Source of the DNA: Epiperipatus broadwayi
Taxonomy: Eukaryota; Onychophora; Udeonychophora; Euonychophora; Peripatidae
DNA length: 64,000 nucleotides
Reading direction: 5' to 3'
Assembly (NCBI GenBank): GCA_028023455.1
Contig: JAQFVV010012668.1
Span: forward strand, 992,001 to 1,056,000
Shown: piece after piece, positions 36,660 to 49,852 of the stretch
Layout: each line of letters opens with the position of its first letter
How positions within the stretch are numbered: position 1 is the first letter of the stretch
Translations under genes and position numbers: made by a program
The notes under the pieces: generated by a model
Databases searched by the model: none
What the model was told of the DNA's origin: nothing
What the model saw: the letters and a program-made list of their open reading frames with translations, nothing else

Positions 36660-37713
36660 CTCCAATTAAACAGCCATTACCAAAAAAATATTGTAAAGTA
36701 CTTTTCCCTTTTGCTCTTTGTAGTTTAACATCTTTAATATGTTAATACTTAATCACAGACTACTACATACATAAGTTAAAATAGTGTGCCATCATTTTTC
36801 ACAATACCCTTGCCACATATTGAAAAAATGTTTTGCTAAACAATATACTTTTTTAATCTTTAAAATAATCACTTTTCTTTTTCTATTGATATTCCAAAAT
36901 ATACATATTCATATCCATTTCTTTCAAACTGATATTTCCAATATCATATCAATATTATCATATTATTTTTCCATTTATTTTTCTTGCTTCAGTTTTTAAA
37001 TTCTAGCAATGCTTAATCTCTTTATTAACAAGTGACAAGGCTTTGTCATCATTAAAAAAACAAAAACAAATCAAGAAATATATTTTCTATAAACATCACA
37101 AATGTTAATTATATATTCTTCTAGCATTTATAAAAATAATATAAATAATACTGTACTGCCAGCAACAGAAACTTTATCACAATAGTATTTCATTCTATTT
37201 TTTTTTGTTTTTTTTTTGCAGAATTTAATGACTTCAAGCTGTTAGAATAAATGTACAAAGTATATTTGCAATATTTTGCTTATATTTAACAAGAAAATTT
37301 TACTGAAATAGTGAACAAAATATATTAAATAATTAATAGGTTAGCATATCATAGTTATAGATGTCCACCCAGAGCATAGTTAAAAAAATTCTATATAACT
37401 AAAATTTTTAAATGTGCTGAATCATTAGATAATAAATATCTATTTATTCTTGACTAAGAATAAAATAATCATAAAACCTTTGACCATTCAGCAATAATGC
37501 TCAATATCTTTGGAACAAACTTTATTCTAAAGGTGGCTATTTTAAATTATGATTTTATTATGCCATTATTACTGTTTAACTTTATTAATTTTGCACATTA
37601 TTGAAAGCCTTAATTAATGATTGTTAGCAATGTTCTGTTTGCAAAATATTGTGATAGCAATTTTAAATGCTTTATTATATCTACATTCTAAACAGATTTA
37701 TTTATGTTTAGAT
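36660..37713. other. AT-rich DNA, no gene recognised
   Basis: The frame at 36784-36999 encodes an F/I/H/S-rich peptide of low complexity and is not supported as a gene. Confidence 0.6.
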
Positions 37714-37730
37714 CAGGGATCAGCAAACTT
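37714..37730 (+). repeat. hAT-like terminal sequence, isolated
   Basis: CAGGGATCAGCAAACTT closely resembles the hAT (Charlie-type) terminus CAGGGGTCGGCAAACTT. Its orientation would place the element to the right. I found no matching opposite end, so only a truncated element or a remnant is suggested. Confidence 0.4.
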
Positions 37731-38378
37731 TATACAAAAAAGAGCACTCCAAATGATATGATTCTAATAAATGATATCTTAATTTTGAAGGACAGTGAAA
37801 CTATGAACCTAAAGTATATCCAATATATATTGAATTTAAGCTAATCTATGAATTCAAAATTGGAATATCTATGTGTAAATGGTGAATTTTATATTTATGT
37901 AAAAAACATTAGTATACCTTTAGCACTGTTACATTATGTAAATGGTCTAAAGAACTTCAAATAGAATAAAAAAAAAAAGAAGATTACTTAAATGTTCCAG
38001 AATATGTCAGCATACTGATGTGATCTGAAAATTTTATCAACTTATATATATATGATTAAAATAACTGATTGGTGATGTGACTAAAAAAAATAATATCTGA
38101 GTACATATATCCTAAAAAAATTGAAGGTTGTAGTGTAATCAGCTGTGAAAGCAGTCTCCTTATTGTTCATGAATTTGCCAACATATTGTATAGTGTTTCG
38201 ATATTCTAATTTTAAAATGTCAATACCAAATAAAAAAATTTTCACTGTATAGTACTGAATTTTATGTGAAAAACAAAAATAAGATACAGCATATACATAA
38301 TATATTTTCAGTATATTCGTTATTTTCTTCTTTTCTGAACTAACATAATACTTGGTTGTGATAAACATACATAAAAGA
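37731..38378. other. AT-rich DNA, no gene recognised
   Basis: If the hAT-like terminus at 37714 is real, this would be its interior. The minus-strand frame at 38081-38368 (95 codons) has no recognisable domain. Confidence 0.45.
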
Positions 38379-38512
38379 TATTTTTTTAATAATCAGCTTT
38401 ATTACTGCCTAGCAAGCTTTCAATAAATTTACCATATCATGTCATAAATATGATGTAGTAAATATATTGAAAGCATGCTGGGCAGTAATAAAACTGAATA
38501 TTAAAAAAATAT
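38379..38512. repeat. Hairpin with about 50-bp arms
   Basis: ATATTTTTTTAATAATCAG, CTTTATTACTGCC and AGCAAGCTTTCAATAAATTTAC pair with GTAAATATATTGAAAGCATG, CTGGGCAGTAATAAA and ACTGAATATTAAAAAAATAT. There are a few mismatches and a loop of about 25 nt. It is probably a small foldback MITE. Confidence 0.85.
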
Positions 38513-38826
38513 ATTTTCTGTGAATATGCTCACTAACAATGACATTTCAATATATATATTTGATAAAGGATGGGAAAAATACTTTGAGCAATGCTTAAAA
38601 TACTTATCAAGAAAACAAATGATTAAAATCTGGGGAGGAGCAGCACCTTCAGCATGCGAAATATGGTAATAAATAAGTTATGAAAAGATATACAATAATC
38701 AAAGACATAATAGCAACCAGCCAAAGATAAAATTAAGACAGACTAATAAGCAACAAAGTGTGACACCCGATTACTAACAGCCACTTATTAAGCTTAATAC
38801 AAGGACATAGAATTTATTAAAGTAAT

Positions 38827-39345
38827 GTATTACATTAAAGATCAGCCTTTACAATCTATTGTGCATGCACTTTTTTACAAGTGTTAATAATAAATAAATA
38901 TTTTCATTCCCAACACAAGATATAGTATTTATGAAAGAACAAAATGAATCCACTTGTTCTTTCCAACCCAAATGCTTATATATGGGCAAATCTTAAATAC
39001 TAGAAATGAAAGCGTGAGGATAAACCACTCACTTTAAATTACTGTTTACGATGTCTGAATGAATGATGTAGGCGAAATTATCTGGAATTTACTAAACATT
39101 ATTCTCAAATGAAACTTAAACATATGTAAATAAGCATTTATTTATATAGCGCTATGTTTATAATTGTATTACATTAAAGATCAGCCTTTACAAACTATTG
39201 TGCATGCGCTTTTTACGAGTGTTAATAATAAATGAATACTTTCATTCCCAACACGAGATATAGTATTTATGAAAAAACAAAATGAATCCACTTGTTCTTT
39301 CCAACCCAAATGCTTATATATGGGCAAATCTTAAATACTGGAAAT
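38827..39345. repeat. About 185-bp direct repeat, two copies 338 bp apart
   Basis: Copy 1 (38827-39007) and copy 2 (39165-39345) share TGTATTACATTAAAGATCAG through CTTATATATGGGCAAATCTT and AAATACT. They differ by about ten substitutions and one or two indels. The spacer does not recur before or after, so this is a segmental duplication or two insertions rather than a clear satellite array. Confidence 0.9.
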
Positions 39346-39349
39346 TGTA

Positions 39350-41606
39350 AATAACCAAAAACAAAAAAAGATTGGAAAACAACAAAACCTTGTAAATATG
39401 TATATATAATGGCTTTTAATAAAGGTAAATAATAAAAATAAAAATATATCTTAATGCTATTAAATCCAATATTAATTCATAGTAATTATCTAGAATTATT
39501 TAATGTGACTACCCAATTTGTAAATCCACCCGTCAATTTTTACAATTATATAGAAATGTATAAGATGTTTTTCATAAAATTAAAAGAATTAGCACTTAAA
39601 TTTTAATATTAAAAAAATCAGTAAAATTTCATTAAAACTCTCAGGTTGTTTAAATGCCTTCAATTTCTGATTCAATTAATAATTCCATCAAAAAGAAACT
39701 AAAACCATTAACAGTCTAAAAGATTAAATTTTATAGCATGATCCCATCAAAGAAGCACTACAGATGACACAATGTTTTGGCAGCATTTTAATGTTTTCTC
39801 TTCTACTATATAGCAAAACTTAAAAAGCCTTCTCTTAAGCAAATAAGAATTATGTGAAGTCCACAAACGAGAAGTATATTATTTCTACATACACATTTAC
39901 ATAAACAAGCACACACATACATATATAATAATAAAAATGCTAAACAAAACACAACATAATATATTGTTGCAGAATGTTTCTATTAATCCAAAACGTAGAA
40001 TTATGAGATAGAATATTTGCATAATTATATCAAAGAAAAATGATATAGTTAATTTTTATTTAAAGCAAGTTTACAATATATACGTCCAAATGTAATAGCA
40101 TGTGGGATGTATACATTTGTCTAGTAGAATGACTAATTTTAAACGTTTTTCAATAATAAAAACGGTTTTATCATAAAATATACACCGATTAATTTAAATA
40201 TAGTAAGAAAGGGGGTATCTTAAACGTATATAACATGATTTTCTAATCTTGGAAAAAAAAATAATGATTCATCCAAAATATTAAAAGATATTTGTGAAGC
40301 AATTCAGGGAAGGGGGAAAACATGAAAACACCAAGTTTAAATTTGAATTATTATTAACCTGAATAAGTAGGGTATTTGAAATTTGTATATTTTCCTTACA
40401 TATATAGATAGAGAGAAAAATGAATGAAAAAAACAATAACTCGTAGGTAAGAATTTTATTCATTAGACAAATAAGCAACTTAGAAAAACTTAACTTTTTT
40501 TCCTCTCAATAACAAACAAACTATGTACAATTAACATATTTAAGTAAAATAATGAGTGTTACATAGGCAAAGTATGACAAAAATACAATTATAATAGTAC
40601 AAGTAACACAATAGTTTATTTATCTCCAATTATCCAAAATTGAAAAATGACATGTTCTACTAAATAGAAAAGGTCTAGAAATTTATTTTCAAGAGCGAAA
40701 TCTAGTGAGGAATGTTAACTGAAATAAATGTTTAAGCAATGAAAAAGCATAACTGAGATAGATTGTTGATGGTCATATTTTGGTCATGATGTTTCTGGGT
40801 AAATATTTGAGTGAATAAACGAGTTAAACCATTCTTTGTTATTTTTTAAATAAATTATATTTTTTATTGTCAAATATTACGGAATAGCATGCGATTCATA
40901 TAGTTCTTAGTGCATGAATATTTATAGATGCATTAAAAGGTTGAAAATATTTAATATATTTTTTTAAATAAATGCTTGAAGTTGTTTGTTTGCATATGAA
41001 ATAAATACAAATAGGCATAGAGATAATAAGTATGGCAAGTTTAAAAAAGGTGCAGCATTTCCTCCAGATATGTATTGCTTAACTTACTAATGAATAAATA
41101 CAATATATGAATAAAGTGTAGTTGGAATATGATGATAATAATAAATCATTTCTCAATAAACTAAAAATTCTTGAATTAAAACTTGGATGATATAAGTATA
41201 AGAATCCACAGTGATTATAAAGATTCAGCAAATGAAGTAAAATCATCTAGTAATAACTGAGAAAGAAATATTAGGGCATCCTAGGATTACAGTAAAATCA
41301 GAAAATGTATTGTATTAGAAAGAAACCAAAAAAACTGGGCTAAGTAATAATAAAAAATTTCTGTGTTTAAAATAATCTAAATATTAAATGATAGTGACTT
41401 TCCCTGAATACCCTGCTAGATCTCTCACATTATCTATATAATAACTTTCTGAATATATGACCAAATTGTTGGTTGTCCCTATAGAGGATTTTCATAATTA
41501 CTGCATGTTCCATTGAAAACTCCATAAATGTAAGAATAGTTCATATCGATCAATTTAAGCCAAAAAATAATTAATGGATACAAATGAAAAAAATACTTAT
41601 ATATAT
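39350..41606. other. AT-rich DNA, no gene recognised
   Basis: The minus-strand frame at 40281-40478 is hydrophobic and unrecognised. Nothing else stands out. Confidence 0.6.
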
Positions 41607-41701
41607 ACTCCACATGAAATTTTATATACACCATGACACTCACACACTAAAGATAACATTCCTTTGGAGTGTCATAGTGTATAAGAAATTCCATGTGGAG
41701 T
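41607..41701. repeat. Hairpin with about 35-bp arms
   Basis: ACTCCACATGAAATTTTATA and CACCATGACACTC pair with GAGTGTCATAGTGTATAAGA and AATTCCATGTGGAGT. Three or four mismatches; loop of about 26 nt. Confidence 0.85.
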
Positions 41702-41929
41702 TTGTTCTCATTCATACATTAGGCAAAACAATTGTAGAATAAATATAAGAAAGGAAGAACACATTTTGGCAATTGAAAAAAAATCCATTTCCTCAGTTAT
41801 TTATTCCCATATAAAAGGAAAAAATTGAATAATATGATTAGAAACTGCTAAAGGAAGCTATAGAAAATTTTAAAGAGCATAAATGAGAAGTGTAAATTGG
41901 AGAAAAAAAACAATATTTAAAAAAAAACT

Positions 41930-42125
41930 ATTGGAGGATAAAATATTTTTTAATAATTCTTAAGCCACAGAACCTGAAAAAAATAATGATTTTAAATCTC
42001 ACATACATTCTTATGATTTGACAAAGAAGCTCTAAAGAAAAATACTTGTTATTGTACTGAAATATCAGTTATTTAGCTATTTATTTTTTATTACACATAA
42101 TCTCCCAAAAATAATATGATGAAAT
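41930..42125. repeat. Dispersed repeat related to the foldback at 6.1-6.4 kb
   Basis: AAATCTCACATACATTCTTA, TTGACAAAGAAGCTCTAAAG, ACTTGTTATTGTACTGAAAT, ATCAG and CTCCCAAAAATAATATGATG align with 6300-6420 in the same orientation. The AATAAAATATTTTTTA block aligns with about 6225. Only one arm is clear here. Confidence 0.7.
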
Positions 42126-45100
42126 CATCTTTATGTATGAGAATATTAAAAATAATATAAATATATATCTTTAATTTCTCCAAGGAAAAATTAATTAATT
42201 ATATAATCCAAAATATTAATTTAAAATAATATTTTTTAACTAAAATTAATATTTTGAACATATTACCCATTTAATACATTTTTTTTCCTATACAAAAAAA
42301 GTTTTTTTTTTGTCTCTTGGAGAATTTATCCTCTAAAACCTTCCCTACTTCATGTTTACTACTTTTATTATATATATATATAAAAAACTACTGACTTACT
42401 AAAACTGAAGCTCAGTTTTAGTATATTAAAATCATAATGCATTAAATCAATATATCAGGACGAAATACTTTAAAATTATTAAAATAATAAAAACTTATTA
42501 TTAATTATTAATGAAACATAGGGATCTGGATTGATGCATAGTGATTCTCTAGAAATAAATTATCTACTATATTTTAGATATAATTATGTTTTATCATTTA
42601 TTAACTAAAATTCAATGCATTTGTAATTATCTTGTACATTCTATACCTATCTATGCTGTATTTTACACCAGATGATTTGACAGCACAGACAATGGACCTA
42701 TTATGGTAAAATTATAAATTACGCAATGAAATGATAAGAAAGTACTCATTCTTAGACTTTTATAATCCTAATAATTAAATAAATATCTCTATAAAATGTA
42801 ACAATTAAGGCATACCATCATGATAATCATCAAATCTTCATATGATTGCATTACATTATTACACACCGATATGTGGTAACAGATACAAAAATATGTACAC
42901 TGGACATTTCAAACTGCACCTGTTCATTATTTTTCTTTTTAAATCCAGCCTACTTTACATTACATTTTAGTGGATTATGCAGCCACATATAAAGATGCAA
43001 AAAGCATAATATGTTCATATTCTGAACATCTTATTTTTGTCACTCTTTATATACAAATCAACATATTAGTTTTATATTAAAACATCAATTTATGCATATG
43101 TCAGAAGGTTCCTAATGTAATCATGATAATTTTCTTAAGATATTTTGATATCTTCAACCAATTGTTATAACATATGCATATATATTAAATCAGTAGTTTT
43201 CTAAAACAAAAGTTGTTAAAGATATGTTTCAGATTGATATATGTATATAACATATTGATGAACTCAATGTTTCAATACAAATACTGAGGGTTTGTGCCTC
43301 ACGGCATATAACAACATAGTAGTAAGTGTGCCCATATATATATATATATAAAGTTGAAAGGTAAAGTAAAAATAAATACAAAACTTTTATAGATATTTTC
43401 TATATTACATTGGAATAACAGTTAAAAATTAAATAAATTGGAATTAAAAAGAAATTATAAACATTTAAAATTTTATTAATGTCAATTTTAAAATTAAAAC
43501 AAGAATGTTTTTATGTTACAATAGATAAACTGGTAATTATAAAATTCCATTACTATGCTGATTAAAGAAATTCTTTTAATTAAAGCGTGTATAGCATATT
43601 TTAATAAAAATCTACAAAGTTGTTTTTGAAAAAATTAAGGTAAATTGAAAAGAATCATTAACTTTTTTCAATCAAGATAAAGAAAACTTACTTTTAATTA
43701 TCATGTTTTTTAATTCCATCATGACTATAAAAATGTTGGAAAAATATTAAAATAATTATATAGAGTTACCATGAACAAATAACTGAAAATACAGAGTACA
43801 AGAGCTAATGCTACTAGTACAATGATGGAATTTTGATTCACTTGAAGACCAGGTCTGGATTTTCTATGGTTGATTAACCCATATATAATGTGTAATAGAT
43901 GAGATGCCTAAAGTCTATCAAATTCTAGACTAAATGAAGTGGATTGGATGTCAATAGTTACCTGGATTACACCTTTCCCAAAGATGACAATAAGCCAATC
44001 TATGGTTTTAGAAGGGTCCAGCTTACCAAGAGATCGCCATGCTATATATGCAGTTTTATCAATATGCAAAAAAGCAGACACAGGTACTGTGTCATGTATA
44101 TAAGTAATTACAGATATCAGCTGGTTTTAAAAATAAATAATTTTTGACTTAAATTATGCAACTAAAACTAGAATGAAAGAAAAAATAAATGACTGTCTCC
44201 AGTTTTATTTATTAAACATAAAACTCAGACTCTTTCTTCAAGTGAAAGTCAAAATCTCTAATTTAAAAATAAAACAAGTAAATAATTTTTGTGTGAAATT
44301 ATTTTATTTTGAAATTAAAAAAAACCCTCCAAAAATCTTTCTAGATTGGAAAACAAAAAAAGTTGCTGGAATATTTTAAAGTCATTTATAACTAATCAAG
44401 AGTAACCTAAAAAAAGAAAACATTTATGGACTGTTTAAAAGTAATATATAAATATTTAAAGAAAAGTTTTACTTGCCATAAAAATACTTATTAACAACTG
44501 TAATTTAGATTATCTATATTTTCTATATATGCACATACATGTGCACATGTAATAGATTAAAATGAATTATTGAATTTTATCATTAGTTTACCACAATTCT
44601 GATATGTAATTTTTTTATACAGACACATGTATGTTGATAGACATATTGGTAAATCACAATATGATAGCTTACTTCTTTTTGTATTAATCAAAATCAGAAT
44701 AATAAAATTATATTTATAGCACACTAAGCAGACCTTAATGTTCATTTTAATTGTTATCAATAAATTGATATTTAATTAAGTTGTTCCAGTGAATTTATTT
44801 AATCTTAAAATATTATAAATTATTATATCTTGTATTATATCTCTTGTTCATAGTAAGTTATAGAGCTTTTGTTCATTGAGATGGATTTATGCTTAATGGT
44901 CTATTATATAAAAGGTTTGATATTTAATGTTTAAAAACTTCCAGTTGATGATGATTTCATTACTTCACTAATTCTGAATGGTGCAATGGGGATATCTTTT
45001 AAAGTCAATGCACTATATTTCATATTAGTATTTCTTTAGAAATTTAGTTTATAATTGACATTAATGAACTAAGTGGCCAGAGCATTGATGATGATCATTA

Positions 45101-46030
45101 TGTTTTAGTATCCCAACATTATTTTTTAATTGTTATATTCTTATGGATTAGCACTTAAGTTTATGCATCCAAATTACTGTTTAAATAATGCGTTTCCAAG
45201 TTGTCAAGGGCTAAATAGTTAGCTTGGTCTATAGTAAAATCATTTCAAGTCCAGTCACAAACTGAATTGATTTATTTTTATTGTTGAACGGTCATGACAA
45301 TGAATGATTATTGCTTTTGCATAATGTTGGTAAACTTATAGTTACTTATTTCATTCTCACTGCCATATGTATTCATATTATTTGTATATTTAAATTTAGA
45401 TTTGTAAGTAACTGGAGTTGATGATGATCACCTCAGGTTCACCCCATTTCTTTGTACCATTAGAATACATGCATGTTAAGTATCAAGTGGGATATCTGAG
45501 AGATTAAGAGACTGTTCTTAATTATCAATACCCATTACAAAATAATTACATTTAAGAATATATATTGAACTGGATGCTTTATCTGCTTAAATAGTTCCAT
45601 CGCAAAGTTTAAAATGGCTTTTGTATTTTTTTAAGTTTTTAAAAGAAAGTTATGTCAAAGTTTTATATTTTATTTTATGAATTAAGAGTATGTGACATAA
45701 CACACATACCCATTTATTTCCATTTTGTAATTTTTTAAAAATTAAATTGTACTTTACAATCTCTTTTCTTGAATTTTGTTTTGTAAAACATTCTAATTTA
45801 AAATTGTAATCTTTTTGAAAGCTTTTAGTTTTAAAAGAAAAGTTAATTGTATTCTTGTTTTGTTAAGTGTAATGTATTTTAATTTATTTTGAAATGAGTA
45901 GTGATTTAATTTTGTATTAATTAATTTTTAAATATGATAACAGTCCTGGTAACAATTTTTAATTAAGATTAAATGAGAGATATAGATTTGCCCTGGGCTA
46001 AAACTCCTAATTAAAAAAAAGAAAGATTAT
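42126..46030. other. AT-rich DNA, one unassigned open segment, no gene recognised
   Basis: A perfect 12-bp-arm hairpin (TACTAAAACTGA/TCAGTTTTAGTA) lies at 42397-42423. The plus-strand frame at 43944-44147 (67 codons, beginning MDVNSYLDYTFPKDD) has more balanced composition than the chance frames around it. It lies in a GC-richer patch but is not recognised. A TA run lies at 43335-43351. Confidence 0.45.
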
Positions 46031-47300
46031 GTGGGGGATAGGAGAGCATATAAATGGTCCAAAAGTTTTGGACTGATTATTCTTGGCTTGACCTAGATTA
46101 TTCTGCTTGAAAAAAATATTGACTCACCTTATTTTTATTCTACTGATACATTATTTTTCAGTTGTAAGTCTGTGGAGATTCTTACTGGGTTTGCAGTTCT
46201 GCCATATATTTTAAAAGATTACTGTTCTCATTCTAGGACTGCCGTTGATATTTTTTCCTGTTGCCTGCTGTTAAAACATATTGCTAATTTCTTATTATTG
46301 ACTACATCAACTTGATAGTGTTCGCTTTCACAAGATAAACAAATTTGATACCATGAGTGTTCAAACTTATGAGATGCAATGCTAAACTGACACAAATACA
46401 GACTCCTGATCCCAAGCTGTTCCTTCAAGATCATGCCTTGAAAGCCTAACTAGAATAGATCCAAAGACTGCCTCTACACTTGCTGCAATGAAGAGATAAA
46501 TCACCTGAATATTTAACTCAAAGATAACTGTGCCCATTGAAGGACTCATTGGACTCTGCTTTACTGCAAGATGTAAAAAAAATTATATTTTATCCAGGGT
46601 ACAAGTCTCTAATTAAAGTTTCCACTTAATTTAAAAGTAAATCTGTTGCCTAATGTTTTCATATTTATTTAATATCATAATTATAATATGTATTTTCTTA
46701 TTATTGTATTTAGAGTGTGAATTTGAATCTTAGTTTTAAGATTCTCTATATTGTTTATATCATTTATTTATCTGAAAATGTATTGCGAGTTTCTATTTTT
46801 ATATGCTTAGTGTTGCCTTTTTATTATTTATATTACTAAACTTGATAAATGCTTTGACTGACATTCTTTATAATTTATTTAGTTAAAATTGGTTTCTGTT
46901 TTATGCAGACCGTACATCTTTTGATAGGTGATTTATTGAGTATATTGTTCTGTTTTTCCTAGATTGGAGATTTTATTTTCTTCTATTTAAGATTACTCAT
47001 AATTGTAATCTTTTCTTGTTATACTTTCTCGATTTGTATTGAAACTAACCTTGATAACCTTAGAAGTGTTTTTATCATGGGATGTTCTGCAGACATATGG
47101 CATTCTTGATCCCAATGCTTTATTCTGGGTCAAGGTAAGCCCACCAGTTCTGTTTTGCTATGTTCCCTACAAAACTGCTTTATTTTTGAAATCTTCAAAT
47201 AGAAAAACTGAAATTAGTGTTTATAAATCGCTAGTAGGAAGATAGAATAAATCCCTCCTTAAATCGTAAATAAAAAAAAAAAAGGAACTTATCTGCCAGA
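46031..47300. other. GC-richer region, LTR-like features at its left edge
   Basis: The left edge reads TGTGGGGGATAGGAGAGCAT followed directly by ATAAATGG, which would provide a TG start and a TATA-like box. No matching right-hand terminal repeat, CA end or target duplication was established. Short frames at 46228-46434 (minus) and 47039-47245 (plus) are unrecognised. Solo LTR is one possibility among several. Confidence 0.25.
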
Positions 47301-47636
47301 CTATTTAATTTTGCAAAACTTTCATACACTCTCTGATAAATACTCTACAGGAATCTAGGTCAAACTCTTATATTATGTTTGCCTGAAATTTATTTTTATT
47401 TTTGAATTTAATAAATTTTAAAAATAATAAAAATAAATTTTAAAAATTATTTTAAGTTGGTGTTTGTCTTTGTGTTGTTTTCTCAATTGTCTGAACAATC
47501 TAAAAATCTCTTTCTTTCCCTGGGTCTAGCTGGTGGCATTCATCATCATTAATGTTTAATCACCATAAATTAAATTTTCTATGTGATGTGATGCACTATG
47601 ACATCTCCTTATACAAAGTCAGGAATCTCTCAGCTA

Positions 47637-48041
47637 TTATGCCCAGAGAAACCTGTTAACTACTTTACCTTCCCTTTCCCTTCCTAAGTTCTCCCATATC
47701 CTGCTCCATCCCATTTCCACAACATAAATAATCTTTGTCAACTCCATGACATTTATATCTAAATCCCTCTTATCTTTTCCCAAATCCAGCATAAAAATCA
47801 ACAACCCACTTTTTTCTGTATAATCACTTTCCTTATATTTATTCTTCCAAAACTTTATTATTTGTATCCTTTCCACTTTCAGGCATTGACATCCAATTAA
47901 CAGATGCCTAATATTTTCTATGCCTTCCTTACACAACTTGCAGACTAAATCACCCACATTTTTCCATTTATGTGTATAATCCCCTGTGCTAAAATCCCAT
48001 TCAAGCCTTAAACAGTAAACTCCTTTCCTTCCTATTATCAT
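47637..48041 (-). pseudogene. LINE ORF2 C-terminal region with zinc knuckle
   Basis: This 134-codon open stretch is the carboxyl end of the LINE ORF2. It carries CKLCKEGIENIRHLLIGC, a C-x2-C-x8-H-x4-C pattern of the kind often found after the reverse transcriptase in non-LTR elements. It ends in EGKVVNRFLWA before a stop. The stop is followed by the conserved 3' tail (GAGAGATTC, TAAGGAGAT, CATCACATCACAT). It is separated from the RT by several breaks in 48050-48660. Confidence 0.75.
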
Positions 48042-48072
48042 AAATTAACTTGCACCTAATGTTCCATTTAGT

Positions 48073-48073
<1 letters not shown>

Positions 48074-48116
<43 letters not shown>
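48074..48116. repeat. TC/TA microsatellite within the LINE
   Basis: A TC run (48074-48086) followed by about 15 TA units interrupts the coding region of the LINE. It expanded after the element died or contributed to its loss of frame. Confidence 0.95.
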
Positions 48117-48120
<4 letters not shown>

Positions 48121-48663
48121 CTTTTTACTCTCCATACTAGTTCTCCATGTCTCAAACTCCCTATTCTTTATTAATGAATCTATTCTTTTATCCCATTCCT
48201 TACCACTATAACACTTAACAATTTTCCTAACTAATCATCCCATCTTTTGTACAACTATAATGGCATAAATTCTTTATCCAAATCTGCTGCATACCACATT
48301 ACCTTTCTCACTCATTTTGTTACCTGCCCTTTATTCATAACCCAATTAAATACTATTTTGGCTATTCTTTTATTATCCATAAACTACAATCCATTGAACA
48401 TTTTCATTTCCCTTCTGCATCCCTCATATAAAAACATGACTATCCCATTTCTCCTTGAATTGCCTCCTTTGCCGTCCAAACATCTGCATTTAATGCATGT
48501 CTTCCTACTTCCCTTTGTACTTTTTCATAATAATCTAATACCACTTTACTAACACATAACACATCATTGCCGTATGTTAATCATGCTACTACCATTCCCT
48601 TCCATACAATTCTAGCTACATCATATTTATTATTTCTTTATCAACCCCTTTCTTTTCTTTACT

Positions 48664-49852
48664 TCATTTATCAATTTTTTTCTCCCATTCATCCAAGCGA
48701 TTTTTGTGATTACTCAAGATGATTCCCAAATAACTATATCTATTCACCACACTTAACTTTATATCCCCCGATAAGAAATCTTTGTCCTTTCTTTCCCTAG
48801 CATTAATCATTATTACTTTTGGATTTTTTTCACTAAACTTAATCCCCATCTATTTACCTACCCTTGCACATGTCCTCAGCATAACTTCTACATTTCTTCT
48901 TTCTGCACACAAAAAGACATCATCTGCAAATAAAGAACTCAATAATGTATATGCTCCCTTAACACCTATTAATAATATTTGTATCCCTCTTCCTAATCTT
49001 TCTATTGCTTTCTCCATTTCTCTCAAATACAACAAAAACAAAATAGGTGACATAGGGCATCCTTGCCTTAGACCAACCCCCTTTTTAACTTTAATTGATT
49101 CTATATTCCCTAATTAATACATATAGTAATTATTTTCGTATAATTTCTTAATAATATTCACAAAAGCTCCATCCATTCCCAAATTTACAAAATTTACCCA
49201 TAATCTATTTCTATTTACTCTATCATATGTCTTCTCTATATCTATAAAAACAATATATAATTGTCAACCTGTATACATGCTCATATCCATAAGTTGTGTA
49301 ACTACAAATGAACTATCTCCTATATGCTTATCTGATCGAAACCTTCCTTGCATTTCTCCCACTATATCATTTTCTTCCATCAATTTTGCAATCCTTTCCA
49401 CCATCGTATATGAGAAAACTTTATATAAAACTGATGTTACTGCATCAGTCTATAATTGATAACTTTTTATGATCCTTACCCAATCTTTTAAATAATAGCT
49501 TTACTCTTGTGTTACTCCAACTACCTGGAAAATCTCTCTTCTGTGTCATCTTGTTAAAACACAATAATAATTTTACTTTTGCCCTACACCCTAAATTCAT
49601 TACCATCTCTGCTGTCCATCCGTCTAAACCCTTTGCCTTTCCACATTTCAATTTTTTCCCTGCCTTATTCAGTTCATTTTCTGTAAACCTAATATTCTCA
49701 TTACTACATGCTTTCATATTTGGTATCACTCTGTCCATCACATCTAACATTTTTTCTATATCCACTACATACTTATTTAATATTATCTGTAATTTTTCTC
49801 TAGAGCTACTCTCTACTACTTCATCATCTAGTAATACTATCTCTCTCCCCAT
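48664..49852 (-). pseudogene. LINE ORF2 reverse transcriptase
   Basis: Minus-strand pieces spell the RT in order. The fingers motif GKAKGLDGWTAEMV (about 49620-49665) follows a linker with FTENELNKAGKKLKCGKAKG. Further on are GLRQGCPMSPILF (about 49040-49080) and the catalytic FADDVFLCAE (about 48905-48935; F in place of the usual Y is common in this clade). The thumb region VNRYSYLGIIL lies in 48664-48849. The catalytic aspartates are present, but frameshifts and stops lie between 49117 and 49445 and elsewhere. In a living element this enzyme copies the RNA at the nicked target. Confidence 0.8.
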
